Assembly (NCBI GenBank): GCA_018828145.1
Contig: JAHJWO010000053.1
Location: 62,001-126,000 of the forward strand
Direction of reading: 5' to 3'
DNA: 64,000 nt
DNA from: Alphaproteobacteria bacterium
GTDB lineage: Bacteria; Pseudomonadota; Alphaproteobacteria; Rhizobiales; Devosiaceae
The translations under genes were made by a program, and so were the position numbers. Below, in pieces: positions 37,661 through 46,310 of this stretch. The notes below the pieces were generated by a model, which was given only the letters and a program-made list of their open reading frames with translations, had not been told where the DNA came from and ran no database searches. The first letter of the stretch is position 1. Every line of letters begins with the position of its first letter.

Positions 37661-38859
37661 GGGCCGATCGCCTTGACCGGGTCGATGCGCGAGGCCGCGT
37701 AGGCCGGCCAGAGGGCGGCGGCAATCGCGCCGGCCAGCGTCAGGGCAATCGCCGCGCCATAGGCGCCCTGGCGATAGTCGACCGGCAGGCCGCCGCCGCT
37801 GGTCAGTTCGGGCGGCGGGAATGGCAGCAGCGACAGGTAGCCCAGCCCTGCCCCCAACAGCCCGCCAGCCAGGCCGACCAGCGCCCCCTGAATGACGAAG
37901 ACGGTGACCACAAAGCCCCGGCTGGCGCCCATGGCCCGCATGATGCCGATCTCGCTCTGCCGACGATAGGTGGAGAGCAGGAGGGCACTGGCCACGCCGA
38001 TGATGATGGTGACAAGGGCAAAGCCCTTGATGAGGTCGCCCGAGCGTGCCTGCGCCGTCAGTCCCTCGAGCAGCTGCGCATTCTGGTCCTGCCAGGCGGT
38101 GGCCTTGAGGCCGGTCCGCGCCCGCAGATCATCGGCCACGACGCGCGCCTGCTGCAGGTCATCGAGCTTGATCTCGTAGCGCGACAGGCCCTCGGGCAGG
38201 TCGAGCAGCACGCGGGCCGCCCGGATGTTGAGATAGACGGCCGCATTGTCGACGGCGGCAAGGCCGAGCTGGAAAATGCCGCCAATGGTGATGGACTGCT
38301 CGACATCGCGCTCGGAGCGGATCACCAGCGACTGCCCTATGCCGATGCCGAGGGACTCTGCCAGGCCGCTGCCGATCACGGCGGTACCGAGCATCAGCTC
38401 GCTCGAGCCCGCGACCAGGCTGGCGTCGATATCGGCAATGGCGGAGATATCCTTGGACTCAAGGCCGGTGATCTGCACCGGCGCGACGGCCTCGCCTTTC
38501 ACCATGAAGCCGTTGCCGAGCAGCTTGCCCACGACGACCGAGACATGCGGCGCCGTTTCGAGGATCGGCAGATAGGCCTCGGCCGATTGCAACGTCGGCC
38601 GCTGCTGGCTCGATTTGAGCACGGCAAGCAAGGTGCCGGGCGCCTCCTTCAGCAAGGCCGGATTGCGATCGGCTGGCTCGACGATGACATGGGCGATGCT
38701 GCCGACCGTGCGGTCGATGAGCAAGACAGCGAGCCCGCCGATCAGGGCGCTCATGAAGACGAAGACATAGACGCCCACTGCCACGCCTAGAACAAGAAGC
38801 AGCGACTGCCCGCGCGTGGCCGTCAGATAGCGCGTGGCGATCTTGATGCTGTAGAGCAC
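37657..38859 (-). CDS. MacB/DevC-type ABC transporter permease (FtsX-like)
   Basis: A 400-residue membrane protein with an N-terminal helix (LLLVLGVAVGVYVFVFMSALIGG), a long periplasmic domain of about 230 residues, and three C-terminal helices (IKGFALVTIIIGVASALLL, FVIQGALVGLAGGLLGAGLGY, AIALTLAGAIAAALWPAY) ending in the classic YAASRIDPVKAI motif. It forms the membrane part of a tripartite export system with the adaptor and ATPase encoded next to it. Confidence 0.9.
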   Translation of the reverse strand: MLYSIKIATRYLTATRGQSLLLVLGVAVGVYVFVFMSALIGGLAVLLIDRTVGSIAHVIVEPADRNPALLKEAPGTLLAVLKSSQQRPTLQSAEAYLPILETAPHVSVVVGKLLGNGFMVKGEAVAPVQITGLESKDISAIADIDASLVAGSSELMLGTAVIGSGLAESLGIGIGQSLVIRSERDVEQSITIGGIFQLGLAAVDNAAVYLNIRAARVLLDLPEGLSRYEIKLDDLQQARVVADDLRARTGLKATAWQDQNAQLLEGLTAQARSGDLIKGFALVTIIIGVASALLLSTYRRQSEIGIMRAMGASRGFVVTVFVIQGALVGLAGGLLGAGLGYLSLLPFPPPELTSGGGLPVDYRQGAYGAAIALTLAGAIAAALWPAYAASRIDPVKAIGP

Positions 38860-38863
38860 TGCC

Positions 38864-39958
38864 CTACTCCCCGACCGCGACGAGAGCCCCGTCGGCCTCG
38901 ACCAGCGTGCTGTCGACGATCAGCGTTTCCCCGCCCGACAGTCCCTGGGTGACCATCAGCCGATCGGACGGCCAGTCGATATATTGCACGGGCCTCAGCA
39001 CGGCCCGGCCATCCTCCACCACATAGACGGCGGGCTGGCCTGCGGCCGCCAAGGCCTCGCGCGGGATGGTGATGGCATTGTCGCGCGCCTCGACCTCGAT
39101 ATTGAGCATCACGGTCAGGCCAACCGGTAGGTTGCGCTCGCCGGCGCCTGGCAGGGAGACGCGCACGAGACGGCCGCCGGTGGATGCGTCGACACTGGGG
39201 GAGACATAAATGACCTCCCCCGCGATCAGTTCGGAATGGCCGGCGGGACGCGCCATGACGGGCAATCCGCGGCGCATTTCGGAGGCATAGAGTTCATCGA
39301 CGCTGGCCTCGGCATGCAGGGTGGCGAGGTCGGCGATCAGGAAGAGCGGCGTCGAGCTGCTCACCACCTGCCCCGCATCGGCACCGCGGCTCAGGATCGT
39401 GCCGTCGAACGGCGCCTTGACGATGTGCTGGGCCAGCAGGTCCTCGGCCTGATCGAGCAGCGAGCTCAGCCGGTCGACCTCCTCCTGTGCGGTTTCCGCT
39501 GCCAGGCGCGCATCATCCAGCGACCGTTGCGACACCGAGGCCGTGAGCGCCTCGGCCCGCTCCAGGTCCACCTGGGCCTTGTGGCGCTGCGCCTCGGCGC
39601 CGTTGAGCTGCGAGCGGGCCTGCGCCACCGTTGCGCGCTGCTGGGTATCGTCGATGACGAGCAGCGGCGTGCCCTCTGTGACCAATTCCCCTTCGGCCGC
39701 GGCGACGCTCAGGATGCGCCCCGAGACCGTCGAACTGATCTCGACCTGCTCGGTCGGCTTCACCCGGCCATTGATGGCGAGGACCCGGCTGGCAGGCCCC
39801 TCGGTCACCACCTCGACACCGACGATGGCCGGCTTGGGCTCCCATGGGCGGTTGAGGACAAGCCAGGCCGCGCCACCGACCACCGCAGCCAGCAGGACAA
39901 GATACCAGAATGTCCGACGGCGCCGGCGCTTGGCAGCAAGGCTCTCGATGTCACTCAA
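38864..39958 (-). CDS. HlyD/MacA-type periplasmic adaptor protein
   Basis: A 364-residue membrane-fusion protein. An N-terminal membrane anchor (FWYLVLLAAVVGGAAWLVLN) is followed by a split lipoyl domain, a short coiled-coil hairpin (about 110-170, with QARSQLNGAEAQRHKAQVDLERAE) and beta-barrel segments. The start is TTG at 39958; its ribosome site lies inside one copy of the tandem repeat upstream. The gene order adaptor-permease-ATPase matches devBCA operons. Substrate unknown, likely a lipid, peptide or drug. Confidence 0.88.
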   Translation of the reverse strand: MSDIESLAAKRRRRRTFWYLVLLAAVVGGAAWLVLNRPWEPKPAIVGVEVVTEGPASRVLAINGRVKPTEQVEISSTVSGRILSVAAAEGELVTEGTPLLVIDDTQQRATVAQARSQLNGAEAQRHKAQVDLERAEALTASVSQRSLDDARLAAETAQEEVDRLSSLLDQAEDLLAQHIVKAPFDGTILSRGADAGQVVSSSTPLFLIADLATLHAEASVDELYASEMRRGLPVMARPAGHSELIAGEVIYVSPSVDASTGGRLVRVSLPGAGERNLPVGLTVMLNIEVEARDNAITIPREALAAAGQPAVYVVEDGRAVLRPVQYIDWPSDRLMVTQGLSGGETLIVDSTLVEADGALVAVGE

Positions 39959-39962
39959 CGAA

Positions 39963-40017
39963 ATGCTCCAAGTCCCGGGTCAGATCATAGATATGCTCCA
40001 ACACCCGGGTCAGATCA
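39963..40017. repeat. Two direct copies of a 25-bp repeat
   Basis: Copies at 39963-39987 and 39993-40017 share ATGCTCCAA and CCCGGGTCAGATCA and differ at two positions; the period is 30 bp. They lie directly upstream of the adaptor gene, and the reverse complement of ATGCTCCAA supplies its Shine-Dalgarno (TTGGAG). They may be operators or remnants of a repetitive element. Confidence 0.8.
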
Positions 40018-40180
40018 CATTACGTGGCTTATGCCGCCAAGGCGAACCCTCTCCCCGGCTGCCCCTCCCGCCTGCTTCACGCCCAAATCTACCCGCAGCA
40101 AACCCGATCTTGCTTGTCCCAGAGCAAGGACTGTGACGCGCCCATCGCCTAGACGTTCCGCAAAGCTGCGGGGACAGGCC

Positions 40181-40615
40181 ATGAAGATCACGCCATTTTA
40201 TGCCGATGCCATCGACGCCTTGCTGTGCGAGGACGGCAGCACCGTCCACCTCGACAAGCTTGCCGAGCTGGTGGTGATCGACCTCAAGGGCCATGGGCAC
40301 TTTGGCAATGTCGCCCACCACATATCGCGCGGCGACTGGACGGCGGTGCACAATGCGCTGCGCGAGGTGCTGATTCTGCCGCAGGCGGCCGAGACGCTTT
40401 CCCCGCTGGCGCGAAACCTCGTGACATTGCTGGGCGCCCGCACGCGCAATCTCCGCCCCTTCCGGCCCTGGCTGCTCGAGCGGGTCGAAGGCCAGACCAC
40501 CGAGCTTTACCGGCGCAGCCTTGAGCGCCGGGTCGATGCGCTTGCCGAACAGCTTGGGCAGCTTGAATTCCGGTTTTCGAAATCGGCAGTCCGCATCATT
40601 GCCACGCACGGCTAG
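40181..40615 (+). CDS. Hypothetical protein
   Basis: A 144-residue cytosolic protein with no recognised family. It begins MKITPFYADAIDALLCEDG, has HFGNVAHHISRGDW in the middle and a charged helical C-terminus (ELYRRSLERRVDALAEQLGQLEFRF) that could form a coiled coil. The ATG at 40181 has GGGGACAGG just upstream; a longer frame running back over the adaptor gene is antisense to it and was not used. Standalone between the efflux operon and a DUF454 gene. Confidence 0.6.
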   Translation: MKITPFYADAIDALLCEDGSTVHLDKLAELVVIDLKGHGHFGNVAHHISRGDWTAVHNALREVLILPQAAETLSPLARNLVTLLGARTRNLRPFRPWLLERVEGQTTELYRRSLERRVDALAEQLGQLEFRFSKSAVRIIATHG

Positions 40616-40710
40616 GGACAGGCGATCGCCCCGCATTTGTTCCAGCTCAAGAACCGAGGGCATACGCGCTGCTAGAAGGGCCTTGCCCGTTCGACACGAG
40701 AGACACCGCG

Positions 40711-41067
40711 ATGCGCCCAATCATGCTTGCCACCGGATACCTGATGCTGGGGCTGGGCGCGGCCGGAACGGTGCTGCCTTTGCTGCCGACGACGCCGTTT
40801 CTGCTGGCTGCAGCATGGCTGTTTTCCCGCTCATCGCCTCGCCTCGAAGCCTGGCTCTACGGTCTGCCGACAATCGGGGCGCCGTTGCGTGTCTGGCGGG
40901 CAAAGGGCGCCATTGGCCTGCGCACCAAATGCGTGGCCCTGGCGAGCCTAGCCGGGGGTGTCACGCTCGCCATCGGCTCCCAGTCGCTGCCGTTCCCGGC
41001 CAGCGCAGCGCTGGTCGTCATCGCCCTGGCAGTCGGGGGCTTCATTGCGACAAGGCCAGCCCCCTGA
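40711..41067 (+). CDS. DUF454 (YbaN-like) inner-membrane protein
   Basis: A 118-residue membrane protein of the DUF454/YbaN family: GYLMLGLGAAGTVLPLLPTT at the N-terminus, then LLAAAWLFSRSSPRLEAWL and two C-terminal helices. The PLLPTTPF and FSRSSPR motifs are diagnostic. Function unknown. GAGAGA precedes the ATG by about 10 nt. Confidence 0.85.
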   Translation: MRPIMLATGYLMLGLGAAGTVLPLLPTTPFLLAAAWLFSRSSPRLEAWLYGLPTIGAPLRVWRAKGAIGLRTKCVALASLAGGVTLAIGSQSLPFPASAALVVIALAVGGFIATRPAP

Positions 41068-41130
41068 GGCATCCTGCCCCGCCGTGCTACCATGAGCAGT
41101 CACGATGGATTGCCACTCAAAGGAACTGCC

Positions 41131-41517
41131 ATGCCCCCCGATCCCCACGCGAGACGCCTCAATGCCGTATGGCCCGCAATCTGGCGGGGGCTGAAATGCC
41201 GGTGTCCGCGCTGTGGCGATGCCTGGCTCTTCCATCATTACATCGAGCAGGTCGACAACTGCGCGGCCTGCAACGAGCCGCTGTCCCGCTACAAGGTCGG
41301 GCTGCTGCTACCGCTGGTGGTGATCACCGTGATGGTGCACATCATCGGCTTCGTCATGCTCGAGATGGAACTCACCGGGCACGGCAATCCGCTGGTTTAC
41401 CTCTACGTTCTAGTACCGCTGTCCATCATCGTTCCGATCGCTATCCTGCCCTCGAGCAAGGGGGCGATTGTCGGACTGTTCTGGGCCAAGGGCTGGAGCG
41501 ACGAGCAGGATCGCTAG
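41131..41517 (+). CDS. DUF983 domain-containing membrane protein
   Basis: A 128-residue protein with the DUF983 pattern: a zinc-ribbon-like CRCPRCGDAWLF followed by CAACNEPL, then two membrane helices (LLLPLVVITVMVHIIGFVML and YLYVLVPLSIIVPIAILPSS). The start at 41131 has AAAGGAA upstream, unlike the ATG at 41092. Function unknown; the four cysteines probably bind a metal. Confidence 0.85.
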   Translation: MPPDPHARRLNAVWPAIWRGLKCRCPRCGDAWLFHHYIEQVDNCAACNEPLSRYKVGLLLPLVVITVMVHIIGFVMLEMELTGHGNPLVYLYVLVPLSIIVPIAILPSSKGAIVGLFWAKGWSDEQDR

Positions 41518-41524
41518 CAGCGAC

Positions 41525-41719
41525 CTACTCCGTGCGGCGTCCGGGCGCGACTGCTTTCCAGCAGATTTCGGCGACCACGGCGGCGGCGGTCAGTGCCGCG
41601 AATTTGAGGAAGATCTCGACTTCGTCGCCCGCGATCCATTCCGGCCCGCCGACGGTTGCGACATGCAGGCAGGCTGCGCCGAACACAAGAACGATCACGA
41701 AGCCCAGCAGGCAGGTCAT
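41525..41719 (-). CDS. Small two-helix membrane protein (hypothetical)
   Basis: A frame of about 64 residues from the ATG at 41719 contains two hydrophobic helices (LLGFVIVLVFGAACLHVATV and FLKFAALTAAAVVAEICWKAV). A longer version from a GTG at 41842 is open but its N-terminus is not protein-like and has no ribosome site. No family recognised. Existence and start are uncertain. Confidence 0.4.
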   Translation of the reverse strand: MTCLLGFVIVLVFGAACLHVATVGGPEWIAGDEVEIFLKFAALTAAAVVAEICWKAVAPGRRTE

Positions 41720-41913
41720 GGTCCAGTCTGCGGTCTTTATCTGGGGCAAGGCAGGCAACTCCGGGATGTGGGAGGAGCCTGCCAGAGGGCCATTGAGGCA
41801 CCGACAATCGCGCGGATACAATTTTATCGAATCTGGAGACACAAACTTCAGGGGCGATTGCGAGGTTGGCGGCGGGGGCTCCGGATAACCGTCTGGAATA
41901 TCGGGAGACTGTC

Positions 41914-42735
41914 TTGAAGTATGCGGTGCGTATCGTCGGCCTGTTGGCCATCCTGTTTGCCCTCTACATCATCGTGGGCGAACAACTGGTCGGCTCCAGC
42001 AGCAATGCCTATGTGAACACGCGCCTCGCCACTTTGCGCATGCCGATCGATGGCCGGATCCAGCTGTCCACTGCGCCGATCGGCGGCCGGGTCTCGGCGG
42101 GCGAAGTTGCCGGGTCTGGCGTCGCGCGGGACACCGGCGAAGAGAACATCGCCTGGGTCCTCGACGGACGGCTGCAGGCGGCGGCGGACCTCAAGGCCTA
42201 TGAGGGTGCCGCAGACGTCTCTGAACTGGCGCAGCGCCAGGCGCTGGAACGGCTCAGGGCCTATGAGAGCGCAAGGGCAGCACTTCGCACCCAGCAGGTC
42301 GCAGGGAACACCGTAGCGCTGCGCTCGCCGGTCTCGGGAATTGTGTGGAGTCTCTCTGCCCATAGTGGCGACCTCCTGCCGCAAGGGGAACCCATTGCGC
42401 GTATCGCCGATTGCGAAGCCCTGTTCGTTCACGCCACGGTCGACCAGCGGCTCTACAATGATCTCAAGCCGGGCGATCTGGCGCAGTTCCGCTTCCACAA
42501 TGGTGGCGTGGTCCAGGTGTCGGTGAGCCTGCTGGCCGGCACGGGGCCGCGCACCGTCTACGAGACCATGGCGGTCAATCCCACCGACCAGCAGCTGGAA
42601 GGCTATGCGGTTTTCCTAGAAGGAGCGGGACTGGACAGTGGCGGCACGTGCCCCATCGGCAAGTCCGGTCGCGTGGTGTTCAGCGATGGTCCCACGAGCA
42701 GGCTGGGTGACCTGCTGGCCGGCCTGGGTCTCTGA
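41914..42735 (+). CDS. HlyD-like membrane-fusion protein, BgsB-like
   Basis: A 273-residue protein with one N-terminal membrane helix (AVRIVGLLAILFALYIIVGE) and a periplasmic part with lipoyl-like half-motifs (RMPIDGRIQ and LRSPVSGIVWSLSAHSGDLL) around a short helical hairpin. The start is TTG at 41914 with GGGAG 6 nt upstream. The stop overlaps the start of the glycosyltransferase gene (TGATG). This pairing matches bgsB-bgsA, the mixed-linkage beta-glucan synthase genes of Sinorhizobium meliloti, where the fusion protein helps glucan export. That assignment is by architecture and order. Confidence 0.75.
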   Translation: MKYAVRIVGLLAILFALYIIVGEQLVGSSSNAYVNTRLATLRMPIDGRIQLSTAPIGGRVSAGEVAGSGVARDTGEENIAWVLDGRLQAAADLKAYEGAADVSELAQRQALERLRAYESARAALRTQQVAGNTVALRSPVSGIVWSLSAHSGDLLPQGEPIARIADCEALFVHATVDQRLYNDLKPGDLAQFRFHNGGVVQVSVSLLAGTGPRTVYETMAVNPTDQQLEGYAVFLEGAGLDSGGTCPIGKSGRVVFSDGPTSRLGDLLAGLGL

Positions 42736-44705
42736 TGCTGATCCTGCCCGAGTGGCTTGTCGTCCTGGCGCCCAGCATCCTGCTTGTCGGCCTCGCCATC
42801 AGCCTCCTGCCCTTCTTCAAGCATGACTTCTGGCCGGCCCGCGTAGCCCTGGCGGTGGTCGCGATTGCCTTCAGCCTCCGCTATCTCCACTGGCGGCTGA
42901 CCGAAACACTGGCGCCTGCCGGGCTGACGCTGGACGCCGTGGCGAGCTGGTCGTTCTTCGCCATCGAGGCCGGCACCGTACTGTCGGGCATGTCGGCTTT
43001 CGTCATTCTCTCCCGTCACCGCAACCGCTCCGGCGATGTGGACCGCCAACTTGCCGAACAGGGAGCGCCAAAGGCCGAGGTGGCCGTGTTCATCGCCACC
43101 TATAACGAGGAATGGGCGGTGCTTGAGCGCACGATCATCGGCGCGCTGGCCTGCGACCATCCGCGCAAGCGGATCTATGTGCTCGATGACGGGCGCCGCG
43201 ACTGGCTGGCCGAGCACTGCCGCAAGCTGGGCGTGACCCATGTGACGCGCCCGGACAACAGGGACAGCAAGGCCGGCAATATCAACCACGCATTGGGGCT
43301 GCTGCGCGCCAGTGGCCGTCCGCCGGCCTTCGTGGCGGTGCTGGACGCCGATTTCGTGCCCCATCGGGACTTCCTCACGCGGGGCCTGGCGCTGTTCGCC
43401 GACCCGGCGGTGGGACTGGTGCAGACACCGCAGCACTTCTTCAATCCCGACCCGATCCAGCACAATCTGGGCATCAGCCGCTCCTATCCGGACGAGCAGC
43501 GGTTCTTCTTTGACTATATGCAGCCGTCCCGTGATGCCTGGGGCCTGGCGGTGTGCTGTGGCACCTCATCCATCATGCGCTGGGCGGCGCTGGAGACGAT
43601 CGGCGACATGCCGACGGCCAGCGTGACCGAAGACTATCTCCTCACCTCGACAATGGCGTTGCATGGCTATGCCACGATCTATCTCAACGAGCCGCTGAGC
43701 GAAGGCCTCGCGCCGGAGGGGCTCAAGGAATATATCACGCAGCGCGCGCGGTGGTGCCTGGGCCTGATGCAGATCCTGCACAGCCGGGTCGGTCCGTTCA
43801 GTCGCGAAAAGCTGCGGTTCCGCGACCGCCTGAGCATCCTCGAATCGGCCGCCTACTGGCTGACGACCTTTCCCTTCCGGCTGGCCTGCATCCTCTTCCC
43901 CCTGCTCTACTGGTATTTCGGCGCCATCGTCGTCGATGCACGGATGACCGACATCATCTACTATTTCGTGCCCTACTATCTGGCGACGATGGTCTTTCTC
44001 AATTTCGTGTCGGTGGGGATGTTCGTGCCCATCGTCAACGACATCAGCCAGCTGGTGGGGGCGCTGGAAATCTCGCGCGCCGCGATCGTGGGCCTGTTCC
44101 GACCGCATGGCCACGCCTTCCAGGTGACGATGAAGGGCGGCGCCCGGGGCGATATCGTGGTGCAGTGGACCATCATGCGCCGCTTCATCGTGCTGTTCGC
44201 CCTGACCCTGTTCGGGTTGCTGATCGGCCTGACCTCCAGCTACCTGTTCGATGCGAGGGCCGGCGAAGGCAAGCCGGTCATCCTGTTCTGGACCCTCTAC
44301 AACCTGCTGGTGCTGGCGGGGACCATGCTGGTCTGCATCGAGCTGCCGCGCACGGCTTCTCTGCTCAGGATGCGGCCGGAGCAGGTGCTGGTGACCAGCG
44401 GCACGCGGCGCTGGAATGCCTGGCTTGAGGATATCCACCAGGAGGCCGTGCGCCTGCGCGGCCTCTCGCTGCCCGCGGGGGCCGAGGTGGAGATCGCCGT
44501 TGCCGGCATCGGCAGCATTCCGGGTCGGATCACCCTCACCGTGGGCGCGACGATCGATGCGGATATCACCCTCACTACCGATCAGCGCGAACTGCTGGTG
44601 CAAAAGCTGCATACCCAGTCGGGCGCACCGGGCACGGGCGCGGTGGCCAACAGCCGCATGGCGGCGGGGATCCTGCGGCGCATCATTGCCGGCACGATCC
44701 ACTAG
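42735..44705 (+). CDS. Processive GT2 glucan synthase, BcsA/BgsA-like
   Basis: A 656-residue inner-membrane synthase. Three N-terminal helices precede a GT2 domain with the motifs VLDDG, VLDADFVPH, TEDYLLT and QRARWCLG, i.e. the D,D,D,QxxRW set of cellulose-type synthases. C-terminal helices and the gating-type motif HAFQVTMKGG follow. The last 120 residues lack a clear PilZ RxxxR/DxSxxG pair, as in BgsA of Sinorhizobium meliloti, whose C-terminus binds c-di-GMP without a PilZ domain. It probably polymerises a beta-glucan for biofilm or surface attachment; cellulose is the alternative but no bcsB/bcsC genes are present. Confidence 0.8.
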   Translation: MLILPEWLVVLAPSILLVGLAISLLPFFKHDFWPARVALAVVAIAFSLRYLHWRLTETLAPAGLTLDAVASWSFFAIEAGTVLSGMSAFVILSRHRNRSGDVDRQLAEQGAPKAEVAVFIATYNEEWAVLERTIIGALACDHPRKRIYVLDDGRRDWLAEHCRKLGVTHVTRPDNRDSKAGNINHALGLLRASGRPPAFVAVLDADFVPHRDFLTRGLALFADPAVGLVQTPQHFFNPDPIQHNLGISRSYPDEQRFFFDYMQPSRDAWGLAVCCGTSSIMRWAALETIGDMPTASVTEDYLLTSTMALHGYATIYLNEPLSEGLAPEGLKEYITQRARWCLGLMQILHSRVGPFSREKLRFRDRLSILESAAYWLTTFPFRLACILFPLLYWYFGAIVVDARMTDIIYYFVPYYLATMVFLNFVSVGMFVPIVNDISQLVGALEISRAAIVGLFRPHGHAFQVTMKGGARGDIVVQWTIMRRFIVLFALTLFGLLIGLTSSYLFDARAGEGKPVILFWTLYNLLVLAGTMLVCIELPRTASLLRMRPEQVLVTSGTRRWNAWLEDIHQEAVRLRGLSLPAGAEVEIAVAGIGSIPGRITLTVGATIDADITLTTDQRELLVQKLHTQSGAPGTGAVANSRMAAGILRRIIAGTIH

Positions 44706-45784
44706 CGCGGCGGAACGTCCCGCCCGCCCGATTGCAACCTTGCCAGCACCTCGGACAGCACCTGCACCTCCTTGAAGCGGCGATGCTCCCGGACATAGGT
44801 CACGGGCTGCCCCCTGGCCTGCGCCAGGAGCGCGCTGCTGATCCGCCGCAGGGGCATGATCAGGATGCCTGCCACAAAGACGAAGGCGGCGAGGACCAGC
44901 GCCCAGGCGGCGATTGCCGCAAGGCCGAACCGGGTCTGAAACCGCTGCTGCGGCCCCGCCAGCGCGGCTGGGTCGAGGCGCGCCACCAGGCTCCAGCCAA
45001 AGGGCGGCATGCTGCCATAGGTGAGGTTGGGAACCGTGAACACCTGGTAGCGGACGCCGTCGGGCCAGGTTTCCTCAAAGACGCCCGCAACGCCGCGGCG
45101 CGCGGCCTGGAGCGAGTTCACCTGCGCCACGCTTTCGTCGATGACGGCCGTCGACAGGATAATGGTGCCTTCGCGATTGACCACGATGGCGTCCAGCTCG
45201 AGCAGTTGGGCGGCTTCGTCGACAATGCCCCGCACCCACTGCCAGTTCACGTGGGCGCCCAGGACGGCGATGACATTGCCGCTGGCGTCCAGCACCGGCG
45301 CGGAGAAATCGACAAAACGCAGCGGGTCGCTCGCCTCCGGCTGCATCAGCCGGGCCAGCAGCAGCGCATCATGCACGTCGCCGGCGAAGGGACCGGTCAA
45401 CCCCTGCTGAAACCAGTCGCGCTGGCCGACATTCTCGCCCACCAGCATGCCGCGCGTACTGGCCAGCACCGTGCCGTCGGGAGCGGCAATGCCGATCCAG
45501 GACACCTTTTCATTGGTGGCGCCCATGGCGTCGATACGATCCTGCAGCGCCTGGCGGTCAGCCACCGACGTGATCGCGGCGGCGGCGAGTTCGACATTGC
45601 GCCACTCCTCGTGCAGGCTGCGCTCGAGCATCGTCCCGAGCGTCGTGGCCCGCACGCGCACGGCCTGCTCGGCCGTTTCGCTGCGATAGTCATTGAGGCC
45701 GGCACTGAAGACGCCCGACAGGACGACGAGTGCGATCAGGGTCGTGATGCCGACAACGATGGCCAGGAGGGTGCGTAGCTGCAT
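44702..45784 (-). CDS. Double-Cache sensor membrane protein without output domain
   Basis: A 360-residue protein: N-terminal helix (LLAIVVGITTLIALVVLSGVF), a dCache-type periplasmic sensor of about 250 residues (WIGIAAPDGTVLAST, RDWFQQGL, VLDASGNVIAVLGAHVNWQWV), a second helix (LAAIAAWALVLAAFVFVAGILI), then a short cytoplasmic HAMP-like tail of about 45 residues (PLRRISSALLAQARGQ). It ends there, with no kinase, GGDEF/EAL or chemotaxis domain. It overlaps the synthase gene by 4 bp, tail to tail. A partner protein may read out the signal. Confidence 0.8.
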   Translation of the reverse strand: MQLRTLLAIVVGITTLIALVVLSGVFSAGLNDYRSETAEQAVRVRATTLGTMLERSLHEEWRNVELAAAAITSVADRQALQDRIDAMGATNEKVSWIGIAAPDGTVLASTRGMLVGENVGQRDWFQQGLTGPFAGDVHDALLLARLMQPEASDPLRFVDFSAPVLDASGNVIAVLGAHVNWQWVRGIVDEAAQLLELDAIVVNREGTIILSTAVIDESVAQVNSLQAARRGVAGVFEETWPDGVRYQVFTVPNLTYGSMPPFGWSLVARLDPAALAGPQQRFQTRFGLAAIAAWALVLAAFVFVAGILIMPLRRISSALLAQARGQPVTYVREHRRFKEVQVLSEVLARLQSGGRDVPPR

Positions 45785-45964
45785 GGTGTTGCATCCTTGG
45801 GTGCGCCGCGCTCACCCGCGCAGCCGTTCCTGGCACCAAGCCCCGCACGAAAGCAGAGACGTGCCAGCTCCGGGCAACACGCCAAGAATCGCCAGAATCC
45901 TACGCGCCACGTGCCGTAGGGGCAACCGGCAGATCTCCGGAGAGCGATGCCCGCCCCCCTGGCG

Positions 45965-46279
45965 TCAGAAGTCGAGGCAGCCCGGTTCGTCATTCACGCT
46001 GGGATGGTAGATGACGAAACTGTCGCCCGCATCGGCCAGCCGCAATGCCTCGGGCCTGGGCAGCCACTCCGTCCGCGTGATGCGGGCATAGGGATCGCCG
46101 CGCCGGGCCGTGGTGACGAGGCAGACATGCTCGACTTCGTCGGGAATGGTGACGGCGGGCTCGTAGAGCTTCTTCATCTGGCCGGGCGGAATCTGGTGGC
46201 CCGCCTTGTGATGGGCGAGGGCCGGGGTGGCACCGAGGGCCAAGAGCGCGGCCACGACAGGCAGGACAGATGAGCGCAT
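45965..46279 (-). CDS. Small secreted protein (hypothetical)
   Basis: A 104-residue protein with a signal peptide (SSVLPVVAALLALGATPALA) followed by HHKAGHQIPPGQMKKLYEP. Two cysteines (EHVCLVTT and EPGCLDF) could form a disulfide. No family recognised. The ATG at 46279 has AGGA about 9 nt upstream; the extra upstream frame reads as arginine/proline-rich noise. Confidence 0.6.
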   Translation of the reverse strand: MRSSVLPVVAALLALGATPALAHHKAGHQIPPGQMKKLYEPAVTIPDEVEHVCLVTTARRGDPYARITRTEWLPRPEALRLADAGDSFVIYHPSVNDEPGCLDF

Positions 46280-46310
46280 TTTTTGGATCCTTCCAGGAGC
46301 CGTTGTTGTG

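Noticed and set aside
39236..40180. Upstream extension of the frame ending at 40615
   Set aside because: It overlaps the adaptor gene on the other strand and lacks protein character; the ATG at 40181 with a ribosome site starts the real gene.
44702..45784. Chemoreceptor or diguanylate cyclase
   Set aside because: The Cache sensor is present but the protein ends about 45 residues after the last helix, with no MCP, GGDEF or EAL domain.
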